From an uncultured Clostridium sp. (lineage in GTDB: Bacteria > Bacillota > Clostridia > Lachnospirales > Lachnospiraceae): a stretch of 5,737 nucleotides of DNA. A model generated the notes under the pieces. It made no database searches. It was not told the origin of the DNA and saw nothing but the letters and a program-made list of their open reading frames with translations. Made by a program: the position numbers and the translations under genes. Below, one piece after another: positions 1-5,291 of the stretch (its first letter is position 1; every line of letters starts with the position of its first letter). The stretch is taken from contig URUX01000156.1 in NCBI GenBank assembly GCA_900551135.1, positions 1 through 5,737 on the forward strand. The letters run 5' to 3'.

Positions 1-1370
1 CTTTTGAGAGTTTATCCGATAAACTGCAGAATGTATTTAAAAACCTGCGGGGGAAAGGCCGTCTGTCAGAGGCTGATGTAAAGGCCGCATTAAAAGAGGT
101 CAAGATGGCTCTTTTAGAAGCTGATGTAAGCTTCAAGGTAGTCAAACAGTTTATCAAATCTGTAGAGGAACGGGCTGTCGGCGAAGATGTTATGGGCAGT
201 CTGACCCCGGGACAGATGGTAATTAAAATTGTAAATGAAGAACTGGTTCGCCTGATGGGTTCTGAGACCACAGAGATTGCATTAAAGGCCGGCGGTGAGA
301 TTACCGTTATTATGATGGCCGGTCTTCAGGGCGCAGGTAAGACCACTACCACAGCAAAAATTGCCGGCAAATTAAAGGCAAAAGGCAAACGTCCGCTGTT
401 AGCTGCCTGTGACGTATACCGTCCTGCTGCGATTCAGCAGCTTCAGATTAACGGGGAAAAACAGGGTGTTCCGGTATTTTCCATGGGCGATAAGCAGAAG
501 CCGGTTAATATTGCAAAGGCCGCTGTAGAACATGCGGCAAAAAATAATCTGAACGTTGTCATTCTGGATACAGCAGGCCGTCTTCATGTAGATGAAGACA
601 TGATGAACGAACTGATTGAAATCAAAGAACAGGTGGATGTTTACCAGACCATTCTGGTAGTAGATGCCATGACTGGTCAGGATGCAGTTAATGTAGCCAG
701 TATGTTCAATGATAAAATCGGCATTGACGGCATCATTTTAACAAAACTGGACGGCGATACCAGAGGCGGTGCGGCTCTTTCCATTCGTTCCGTAACCGGC
801 AAACCGATTCTCTATGTCGGTATGGGAGAAAAGCTGTCCGATTTGGAGCAGTTTTATCCGGAACGTATGGCTTCCCGTATTTTGGGAATGGGAGATATCC
901 TTTCTCTCATTGAAAAGGCAGAAGCTGAAATCGATCAGGACAAGGCCAGAGAGTTAAGTCAGAAGCTGAAAAAAGCAGAATTTGATTATAACGATTTCTT
1001 AGACCAGATGAACCAGATTAAAAAGATGGGCGGCATGGCCAGTATTATGAACATGATGCCTGGAATGAGTAATCTTGGCAACATCGATATGGATGAGAAT
1101 GAAAAAAATATGAAGCGGGTGGAGGCAATTATCCTCTCCATGACCAAAGAAGAGAGAGCCAATCCATCCCTGATGAATGTTCCCAGAAAGAAACGCATTG
1201 CCAAAGGTGCAGGCGTGGATTTAAACGAAGTCAATCGTCTGTGCAAACAGTTTGAACAGATGAAAAAGATGATGAAGCAGCTTCCGGGCATGATGGGAGG
1301 CGGCAAACGCAGAGGCGGCCTTGGCAGCCTTGGCGGATTGATGGGCGGTAAATTTAAAATGCCCTTTTAA
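1..1370 (+). CDS. ffh: Signal recognition particle GTPase Ffh (SRP54), 5'-truncated
   Basis: Ffh is the protein subunit of the bacterial signal recognition particle. It binds signal sequences and 4.5S/scRNA and docks with FtsY at the membrane. The reading frame is open from base 3 and starts FESLSDKLQ, which matches the usual Ffh N-terminus after Met-Ala. The true start codon therefore probably lies just four bases before the window, giving about 457 residues, normal for the family. On that numbering the N-domain helical bundle is about 1-95. In the G domain, G1 GLQGAGKT is at 109-116, the insertion-box motif DVYRPAA at 139-145, DTAGR at 191-195 and TKLD at 249-252. The M domain from about 335 is Met-rich, with the RNA-binding stretch RKKRIAKGAG at 397-406 and a Gly/Met-rich tail. 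The ATG at 105 lies inside the N domain and is not the start. rpsP follows 60 bases downstream, the common Firmicutes order. Identification is very secure; the exact start is inferred. Confidence 0.98.
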   Translation, partial: FESLSDKLQNVFKNLRGKGRLSEADVKAALKEVKMALLEADVSFKVVKQFIKSVEERAVGEDVMGSLTPGQMVIKIVNEELVRLMGSETTEIALKAGGEITVIMMAGLQGAGKTTTTAKIAGKLKAKGKRPLLAACDVYRPAAIQQLQINGEKQGVPVFSMGDKQKPVNIAKAAVEHAAKNNLNVVILDTAGRLHVDEDMMNELIEIKEQVDVYQTILVVDAMTGQDAVNVASMFNDKIGIDGIILTKLDGDTRGGAALSIRSVTGKPILYVGMGEKLSDLEQFYPERMASRILGMGDILSLIEKAEAEIDQDKARELSQKLKKAEFDYNDFLDQMNQIKKMGGMASIMNMMPGMSNLGNIDMDENEKNMKRVEAIILSMTKEERANPSLMNVPRKKRIAKGAGVDLNEVNRLCKQFEQMKKMMKQLPGMMGGGKRRGGLGSLGGLMGGKFKMPF

Positions 1371-1414
1371 GAGTTAGCAAAGCAGATTCCTGCGTTGTCT
1401 ATAAACAGTATTAC

Positions 1415-1424
1415 AAGGAGGTGA
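1415..1424 (+). promoter_or_regulatory. Very strong ribosome binding site of rpsP
   Basis: AAGGAGGTGA is a full-length complement to the 3' end of 16S rRNA and sits six bases before the rpsP ATG. Such a perfect site fits a highly expressed ribosomal protein gene and fixes the start codon. Confidence 0.9.
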
Positions 1425-1430
1425 ATTGAC

Positions 1431-1673
1431 ATGGCAGTAAAGATGAGACTGAGAAGAATGGGCCAGAAGAAGGCTCCTTTCTATAGAGTTGTTGTTGCAG
1501 ATTCCAGAGCTCCAAGAGACGGCAGATTCATCGAGGAGGTTGGTTACTACGATCCAAACGTAGACCCAAGCGTAATCAAATTCGATGAGGAGGCAACCAA
1601 GAAGTGGTTAGCAACAGGTGCTCAGCCCACTGAGACAGTAGGCAAACTTCTGAAGATCGCTGGCATCCAATAA
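1431..1673 (+). CDS. rpsP: Small ribosomal subunit protein S16 (bS16)
   Basis: S16 binds 16S rRNA in the body of the 30S subunit and is needed for its assembly. The 80-residue product opens with the family signature MAVKMRLRRMGQKK. It continues with the conserved APFYRVVVADSR-type segment (about 15-26), then GRFIEEVGYYDP (31-42), and ends in the TETVGKLL-type helix near 67-74. Length is at the short end of the usual 80-90. The ATG is set by a perfect ribosome binding site. All seven arginines use AGA, unlike neighbouring enzyme genes, which points to translational selection for high expression. It lies 60 bases after ffh and 16 bases before khpA, so the three are probably co-transcribed. No convincing promoter was found in the ffh-rpsP gap. 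Confidence 0.98.
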   Translation: MAVKMRLRRMGQKKAPFYRVVVADSRAPRDGRFIEEVGYYDPNVDPSVIKFDEEATKKWLATGAQPTETVGKLLKIAGIQ

Positions 1674-1675
1674 TT

Positions 1676-1684
1676 GAGAGGTGA
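1676..1684 (+). promoter_or_regulatory. Ribosome binding site that decides the khpA start
   Basis: GAGAGGTGA lies five bases before the ATG at 1690. An in-frame GTG at 1681 falls inside this Shine-Dalgarno sequence, so that GTG cannot be the working start and the ATG is preferred. Confidence 0.8.
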
Positions 1685-1689
1685 GCGCT

Positions 1690-1917
1690 ATGAAAGAATT
1701 AGTAGAAGTTATAGCAAAAGCACTGGTTGACAATCCTGACGAAGTTGTCGTAACTGAGACTGAGAAAGGCAGCGATCTGTTGCTGGAATTGAAGGTAGCT
1801 CCCTCTGATATGGGGAAAGTTATCGGCAAGCAGGGTCGTATTGCAAAGGCAATCCGTTCTGTGGTAAAAGCTGCTGCTTCCAGAGAGGACAGGAAAGTTA
1901 TTGTTGAAATTCAGTGA
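1690..1917 (+). CDS. khpA: KH-domain RNA-binding protein KhpA (YlqC family)
   Basis: This is a small single-KH-domain RNA-binding protein. In Gram-positive bacteria the family (KhpA/YlqC, often partnered with KhpB/Jag) binds RNAs and affects cell division and envelope growth. From the ATG the protein has 75 residues, the usual family size. The KH core is clear: strand-rich residues 18-37, then VIGKQGR with the GKQG loop at 46-49, then the helix IAKAIRSVVKAAA and a final strand KVIVEI. The gene sits directly after rpsP, its standard position in Firmicutes, with a 16-base gap that implies co-expression with S16. A terminator hairpin begins only five bases after its stop codon. The ylqD gene found after this gene in Bacillus is absent here. 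Family assignment is secure; the cellular role is taken from homologues. Confidence 0.95.
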   Translation: MKELVEVIAKALVDNPDEVVVTETEKGSDLLLELKVAPSDMGKVIGKQGRIAKAIRSVVKAAASREDRKVIVEIQ

Positions 1918-1921
1918 CAAG

Positions 1922-1953
1922 ATGGGGGTTGTTTGAAACAGCCTCCATTTTTT
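1922..1953 (+). terminator. Intrinsic terminator or attenuator between khpA and rimM
   Basis: ATGGGGGTTGTT at 1922-1933 pairs with AACAGCCTCCAT at 1937-1948. The roughly 11-12 bp stem includes two G-T wobbles and has a short loop around TGA. It is followed at once by six Ts (1948-1953). This is a textbook Rho-independent terminator. It stands five bases after the khpA stop codon and about 70 bases before rimM, with no obvious promoter after it. It probably ends most rpsP-khpA transcripts and lets a fraction read through into rimM-trmD. Confidence 0.8.
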
Positions 1954-1962
1954 GTGCTGCTG

Positions 1963-2002
1963 TGCATCTGGAAAAGCTGCAGACAGCCAGAGGCTGGATG
2001 CA
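1963..2002 (+). other. Possible folded RNA leader upstream of rimM
   Basis: TGCATC (1963-1968) is the reverse complement of GATGCA (1997-2002). Directly inside the 3' arm lies a perfect small hairpin, CAGCC-AGA-GGCTG (1984-1996). The two helices could stack, leaving a 15-base unpaired stretch on the 5' side. The element ends 10 bases before the rimM ribosome binding site. No known leader family is recognised, and short complementary stretches can arise by chance, so confidence is modest. Confidence 0.35.
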
Positions 2003-2024
2003 ACGAAAAAGCGAGGTATCAAAA

Positions 2025-2537
2025 ATGGAAGAGATGCTGAGAGTTGGCGTTATCAGCTCTACTCACGGAGTCAGGGGAGAGGTAAAAGTCTATCCCACTA
2101 CCGATGATCCGGAACGGTTTCTGGATTTGGATGAGGTAACTCTGGATGCAGGAAGAGAGCAGATCGTCTTAGAAATTCAAAATGTAAAATTTTTCAAGAA
2201 TATGGTAATCCTGAAATTTAAGGGATATGACAATATCAATGACATTGAGAAATACAAAGGCAGAGATCTGTTAATCCGCCGGGATCAGGCCGTAGAACTG
2301 GATGAAGATGAATATTTTGTCACCGATTTAATTGGTCTGAATGTGGTGGCAGAAGACGGCACTGTGTTAGGTGAATTAAAGGAAGTAATGCCTACAGGTG
2401 CAAATGACGTATACATTGTCCAGCAGGAAAATGGAAAGGAACTTCTTCTTCCGGCTATTAAGGACTGCATTCTGGATGTGGATTTGGAACAGGGCATTAT
2501 GAAAATCCACGTAATGGATGGCCTTCTGGATTTATAA
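2025..2537 (+). CDS. rimM: Ribosome maturation factor RimM
   Basis: RimM is a 30S assembly factor that acts in maturation of the 16S rRNA 3' (head) domain. From the ATG at 2025 it has 170 residues, the normal size. The N-terminal beta-barrel (about 5-88) carries the family motif THGVRGE at 13-19. The C-terminal PRC-barrel domain (about 95-170) shows DLIGLNVV, TGANDVYIV (124-132) and LLPAIKD (141-147). The start is chosen because GAGGT at 2013-2017 sits seven bases upstream. The frame stays open back to a GTG at 1914, but that extension has no RimM character and runs through the terminator hairpin. An ATG at 2034 is a less well placed alternative. trmD follows after an 18-base gap. The rimM-trmD pairing is conserved across bacteria. 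Confidence 0.97.
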   Translation: MEEMLRVGVISSTHGVRGEVKVYPTTDDPERFLDLDEVTLDAGREQIVLEIQNVKFFKNMVILKFKGYDNINDIEKYKGRDLLIRRDQAVELDEDEYFVTDLIGLNVVAEDGTVLGELKEVMPTGANDVYIVQQENGKELLLPAIKDCILDVDLEQGIMKIHVMDGLLDL

Positions 2538-2555
2538 AGGTAAGGTGGAACAGCC

Positions 2556-3299
2556 ATGAATTTTCATATTATGACACTCTTTCCGGATATGGTAATGGGG
2601 GGATTAAATACCAGCATTACCGGACGGGCCATAGAGAAAGGAATTATTTCGGTAGAAGCAGTTAATATTCGGGACTATGCCGGGAATAAGCATAATTCCG
2701 TAGATGATTATCCCTATGGAGGCGGAGCGGGAATGGTGATGCAGGCGCCGCCGGTCTGCGACTGTTATGAGGATATCTGCCGTCGTCTTGGCAAACGTCC
2801 CCGTGTGATTTATATGACTCCTCAGGGGCGGGTATTTAACCAGAAAATAGCAGAAGAACTGGCAGCAGAAGATGATTTGGTATTTTTGTGCGGTCATTAT
2901 GAGGGGATTGATGAACGGGCTTTAGAGGTCATCTGTACGGATTACCTTTCTATTGGAGATTACGTCCTTACTGGCGGAGAACTTCCCGCCATGGTTATGA
3001 TTGACTGTATCAGCCGTCTGGTTCCCGGTGTGCTCAATAATGAAGTATCGGCAGATATTGAATCCTTCCATGACAATCTGTTGGAATATCCCCAGTATAC
3101 CCGGCCGGAAGAATTTCGGGGCAGGAAGGTTCCAGAGGTACTGTTGTCCGGACATCATAAAAATATCGAAGAGTGGAGAAGGCGGGAGTCTATTAAACGA
3201 ACTTTGGAACGCCGTCCGGACCTGCTGGCAGAAGCCAATTTAGATAAAAAAGAACGAAAGTTTTTGGAAGAACTGCTTGCAATTTCAAAAACTTTATGA
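2556..3299 (+). CDS. trmD: tRNA (guanine-N1)-methyltransferase TrmD
   Basis: TrmD transfers a methyl group from S-adenosylmethionine to N1 of G37 in tRNAs reading CNN-type and related codons, which prevents +1 frameshifting. It is a homodimeric SPOUT-fold enzyme with a trefoil-knot cofactor site. The 247-residue product has normal length and begins MNFHIMTLFPDM. It shows PYGGGAGMVM (53-62), the cofactor loop segment LCGHYEGIDER (111-121), IGDYVLTGGELPAM (133-146), and the tRNA/catalytic segment EYPQYTRPEEFRG (177-189) followed by LLSGHH. Residue 177 is Glu where E. coli TrmD has its catalytic Asp169; as I recall, Glu is common here in Firmicutes. The start follows AAGGTGG (2542-2548) with a seven-base spacer. 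The 18-base gap after rimM indicates co-transcription. The 3' end of the gene overlaps a probable rplS promoter. Confidence 0.98.
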   Translation: MNFHIMTLFPDMVMGGLNTSITGRAIEKGIISVEAVNIRDYAGNKHNSVDDYPYGGGAGMVMQAPPVCDCYEDICRRLGKRPRVIYMTPQGRVFNQKIAEELAAEDDLVFLCGHYEGIDERALEVICTDYLSIGDYVLTGGELPAMVMIDCISRLVPGVLNNEVSADIESFHDNLLEYPQYTRPEEFRGRKVPEVLLSGHHKNIEEWRRRESIKRTLERRPDLLAEANLDKKERKFLEELLAISKTL

Positions 3300-3305
3300 T
3301 ACACT
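3277..3305 (+). promoter_or_regulatory. Candidate sigma-A promoter for rplS
   Basis: TTGCAA (3277-3282) and TACACT (3300-3305) each match the sigma-A -35 and -10 consensus at four of six positions. They are separated by an optimal 17 bases, and a TG one base before the -10 box makes it an extended -10. Transcription would begin near 3312, just upstream of the folded L19 leader. The -35 box lies inside the end of trmD. Placement makes sense, but single promoter matches in AT-rich DNA are weak evidence. Confidence 0.45.
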
Positions 3306-3327
3306 GTGATAGTTGTGATTAAGAAGA

Positions 3328-3362
3328 GATGGTCCTCTGTTACTTAAAGTATTAAGAACATC
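3328..3362 (+). ncRNA. L19-leader-like structured RNA upstream of rplS
   Basis: GATG-G-TC (3328-3334) pairs with GA-A-CATC (3356-3362), giving a six-pair stem with one internal mismatch. It encloses an internal loop and a small hairpin, TACT-TAA-AGTA (3341-3351). The element lies 10 bases before the rplS Shine-Dalgarno sequence. Its position and shape fit the L19 leader described in low-GC Gram-positive bacteria, which is thought to be an autoregulatory site for L19. Family membership is recalled from general knowledge, not computed. An alternative fold of the same bases, GTT-a-CTTAA (3339-3347) with TTAAGAAC (3352-3359), is also possible. Confidence 0.55.
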
Positions 3363-3372
3363 CAATAAACTT

Positions 3373-3380
3373 AAGGAGGT
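3373..3380 (+). promoter_or_regulatory. Strong rplS ribosome binding site, possibly sequestered
   Basis: AAGGAGGT lies seven bases before the rplS ATG and is a near-perfect Shine-Dalgarno sequence. The stretch TTAAGGAGG (3371-3379) is complementary in two blocks to leader bases CCTC (3334-3337) and CTTAA (3343-3347), so the leader could mask the site in one conformation. Confidence 0.85.
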
Positions 3381-3387
3381 TCACACG

Positions 3388-3735
3388 ATGAACGAAATTA
3401 TCAAGAATATTGAAGCAGCTCAGTTAAAGGAATCCGTACCGGAGTTCCATGTTGGTGATACGGTAAGAGTACACAACAAGATCAAAGAGGGTAACCGCGA
3501 GAGAATTCAGATTTTCGAAGGTACTGTAATTAAGAGACAGAACGGCGGCGCAAGAGAGACTTTCACTGTAAGAAAGAACTCTAACGGCATCGGCGTAGAG
3601 AAGACCTGGCCATTACACTCCCCATCTGTTGCAGATGTAGAAGTTGTAAGAAAGGGTAAAGTCAGAAGAGCAAAACTGTACTACTTACGTGATCGCGTAG
3701 GTAAGGCTGCAAAGGTAAAAGAGTTAGTACGATAA
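3388..3735 (+). CDS. rplS: Large ribosomal subunit protein L19 (bL19)
   Basis: L19 is a 50S protein at the 30S-50S interface that contributes to intersubunit contacts. The 115-residue product has the usual length. It starts MNEIIKNIEAAQLKE and carries FHVGDTVRVHNKIKEG (about 20-35), the strand IFEGTVIKR (42-50), FTVRKNSNGIGVEKTWPLHSP (59-79) and the C-terminal signature RRAKLYYLR (93-101) with GKAAKVKE. AGA is the dominant arginine codon (8 of 12), as in rpsP, which suggests high expression. A candidate own promoter, a structured leader and a strong ribosome binding site precede it, and a strong terminator follows 15 bases after the stop codon. It may therefore be transcribed both from the upstream operon and as a single-gene message. 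Confidence 0.98.
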   Translation: MNEIIKNIEAAQLKESVPEFHVGDTVRVHNKIKEGNRERIQIFEGTVIKRQNGGARETFTVRKNSNGIGVEKTWPLHSPSVADVEVVRKGKVRRAKLYYLRDRVGKAAKVKELVR

Positions 3736-3750
3736 TTCTTGAAGACAGAA

Positions 3751-3791
3751 GGGGCTGTCGCAACGTTTATTTTGCGACAGTCCCCTTTTTT
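3751..3791 (+). terminator. Strong intrinsic terminator after rplS
   Basis: GGGGCTGTCGCAA (3751-3763) pairs with TTGCGACAG-T-CCCC (3772-3785). This gives 13 base pairs with a single bulged T and an eight-base loop, followed by six Ts (3786-3791). Two As before the stem can extend the pairing into the T-tract. This is the clearest terminator in the window. It separates the ribosomal-protein block from the lepB-rbgA block. The reverse strand lacks a good T-tract, so it works in the + direction. Confidence 0.93.
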
Positions 3792-3796
3792 AACAT

Positions 3797-3803
3797 GAGG
3801 TGA
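3797..3803 (+). promoter_or_regulatory. Ribosome binding site that decides the lepB GTG start
   Basis: GAGGTGA lies five bases before the GTG at 3809. Another in-frame GTG at 3800 is part of this Shine-Dalgarno sequence, so it is not a credible start. The site begins only five bases after the terminator T-tract. Confidence 0.75.
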
Positions 3804-3808
3804 GAACA

Positions 3809-4354
3809 GTGGAATTTTATGAAAGCGAAGAAACCAATCTGCTTCGCCGTATTGTCAGCTGGGTAACGGATATTATTGTAGTTGCGGCTATTGCCTGTTT
3901 TACTGTTTACGCCTTTGGAACCCAGATTCCGGTCAGCGGCAGTTCCATGCATCCGGCTCTGGAGACAGATAATGTGGTGCTGATGAACCGTCTGATCTAT
4001 GATTACCAGTCGCCGGACCGGTTCGATGTAGTGGTTTTTCAAAGGGAAGACGGAAAGATGAACGTAAAGCGTGTCATTGGGCTTCCGGGAGAAACGGTGC
4101 AGATAAAGAACGGGCAGATTTATATTGACGGCCAGCTGTTAAAGGAAGAAGGGGAGACATCCCGAATCACCTCGGCCGGCTTGGCAGAACATCCGGTAAA
4201 GCTGGGAGAAGAAGAATACTTTCTGCTGGGAGATAACCGGGACAGCAGCGAAGACAGCCGATTCGCAAACGTAGGCAATGTAAAAAAAGAAAATATTATA
4301 GGAAAAGTATGGCTTCGGCTATTTCCGGTTCTTGACATTGGGCTGGTTGAATAA
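3809..4354 (+). CDS. lepB: Type I signal peptidase (S26 family), copy 1
   Basis: This membrane-anchored serine/lysine-dyad protease removes signal peptides from exported preproteins on the outer face of the membrane. From the GTG at 3809 the protein has 181 residues, typical of Gram-positive enzymes with one membrane anchor. A short charged cytoplasmic start is followed by a hydrophobic segment at about 17-37. Next come SGSSMHP with the nucleophile at Ser46, the general-base lysine in VKRVIGLPGE at Lys87, and the conserved box GDNRDSSEDSR beginning at 141. All catalytic residues are present, so it should be active. The start is a GTG, set by the ribosome binding site. The gene lies right behind the rplS terminator with no room for its own promoter, so it probably depends on read-through or on a promoter inside rplS. 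A paralogue lies downstream, beyond rbgA. Confidence 0.95.
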   Translation: MEFYESEETNLLRRIVSWVTDIIVVAAIACFTVYAFGTQIPVSGSSMHPALETDNVVLMNRLIYDYQSPDRFDVVVFQREDGKMNVKRVIGLPGETVQIKNGQIYIDGQLLKEEGETSRITSAGLAEHPVKLGEEEYFLLGDNRDSSEDSRFANVGNVKKENIIGKVWLRLFPVLDIGLVE

Positions 4355-4380
4355 CCGAACTTTGATGATAGAGGGACAGA

Positions 4381-5289
4381 ATGAATATTCAATGGTATCC
4401 AGGGCACATGACAAAAGCAAAACGTGCCATGAAGGAAGATATAAAGTTAATTGATTTGATTATTGAACTGGTGGACGCCAGAATACCCCTTAGCAGCCGC
4501 AATCCAGACATAGATGATTTGGGTGCGGGAAAGGCCAGAATGGTGCTGTTAAATAAGTCTGATTTGGCAGATGACAGGCTGAATGAACAGTGGGTGCGTT
4601 ATTTTACGGAAAAGGGATTTCATGTTTTAAAGGTGAACTGCAAAAGCGGAGCCGGTTTAAAACAGATTAATGCAACCGTTCAGGAGGCATGTAAAGAAAA
4701 AATCGAGCGGGACCGGAGAAGAGGAATTTTAAACCGTCCGGTGCGTGCCATGGTAGTAGGAATTCCCAATGTGGGAAAATCCACATTCATTAACGCCTTT
4801 GCAGGAAAGGCATGTGCCAAAACCGGGAATAAGCCTGGTGTGACCAAGGGCAACCAGTGGATTCGCTTAAACAAAAGTTTAGAACTGTTAGATACTCCTG
4901 GAATTTTATGGCCTAAATTTGAAGATCAGACAGTTGGATTAAATCTGGCGTTTATTGGTTCTATTAATGATGAGATTTTAAATAAAGACGAACTGGCAAT
5001 GGAACTGATAAAAGTACTGGCAGAACGGTATCCCCAGGCGCTGGAGGAACGGTATCAGGCAGCAGAAGTTTCGTCCTGCAAAGAGATTTCCGGCTGTCTG
5101 GCCATACTGGAACAGGTGGCCAGAACCAGGGTCTGTCTTCTAAAAGGCGGCGAACTGGATCTTTCCAAAGCAGCATCTATTTTGCTGGATGATTTTAGAA
5201 GCGGCCGTCTGGGAAAAATCACCCTGGAAGTCCCGGAACAGCAGGAATCTGCCGGAAAGAATCAGACTATCTGTCAGAAAGAAGACTAA
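4381..5289 (+). CDS. rbgA: 50S ribosome assembly GTPase RbgA (YlqF)
   Basis: RbgA is a circularly permuted GTPase needed for late 50S subunit assembly in Bacillus, where it helps incorporate L16 and neighbouring proteins. The 302-residue product shows the permuted motif order expected: the N-terminal WYPGHM with the catalytic His9, G4 NKSD at 58-61, then G1 GIPNVGKST at 127-135, G2 within PGVTKG at 152-157 and G3 DTPG at 171-174. A helical C-terminal RNA-binding region (about 233-282) follows, ending in a polar tail. Length is close to the usual 280-290. The ATG follows GAGGGA (4371-4376). The gene is 26 bases after lepB copy 1 and two bases before lepB copy 2, so the three form one transcription unit. 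In Bacillus rbgA is also close to rplS. Identification is secure. Confidence 0.97.
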   Translation: MNIQWYPGHMTKAKRAMKEDIKLIDLIIELVDARIPLSSRNPDIDDLGAGKARMVLLNKSDLADDRLNEQWVRYFTEKGFHVLKVNCKSGAGLKQINATVQEACKEKIERDRRRGILNRPVRAMVVGIPNVGKSTFINAFAGKACAKTGNKPGVTKGNQWIRLNKSLELLDTPGILWPKFEDQTVGLNLAFIGSINDEILNKDELAMELIKVLAERYPQALEERYQAAEVSSCKEISGCLAILEQVARTRVCLLKGGELDLSKAASILLDDFRSGRLGKITLEVPEQQESAGKNQTICQKED

Positions 5290-5291
5290 AT

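Noticed and set aside
986..1306. Open frame of 106 codons on the minus strand opposite the ffh M domain
   Set aside because: Its hydrophobic look comes from reading the Met/Lys-rich M-domain codons in reverse; it is entirely within ffh.
1374..1405. Possible rpsP promoter: TTAGCA (1374-1379) and TATAAA (1400-1405)
   Set aside because: The -10-like box is good, but the spacer is 20 bases and the start would fall within or next to the ribosome binding site, leaving almost no leader.
1939..1996. AGGCTG (1991-1996) as a cis antiterminator pairing with CAGCCT (1939-1944) of the terminator
   Set aside because: The pairing partner is transcribed after the termination point, so it cannot influence the decision in the same transcript.
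1699..2022. Open frame of 107 codons on the minus strand opposite khpA
   Set aside because: It lies antisense to a secure gene, has no recognisable protein character and no supporting start site; it is a shadow of the khpA coding sequence and the spacer.
1914..2024. 37-residue N-terminal extension of the rimM frame from a GTG at 1914
   Set aside because: It overlaps the khpA stop, runs through the terminator hairpin, has no RimM similarity, and the ATG at 2025 has a well-placed ribosome binding site and gives the normal length.
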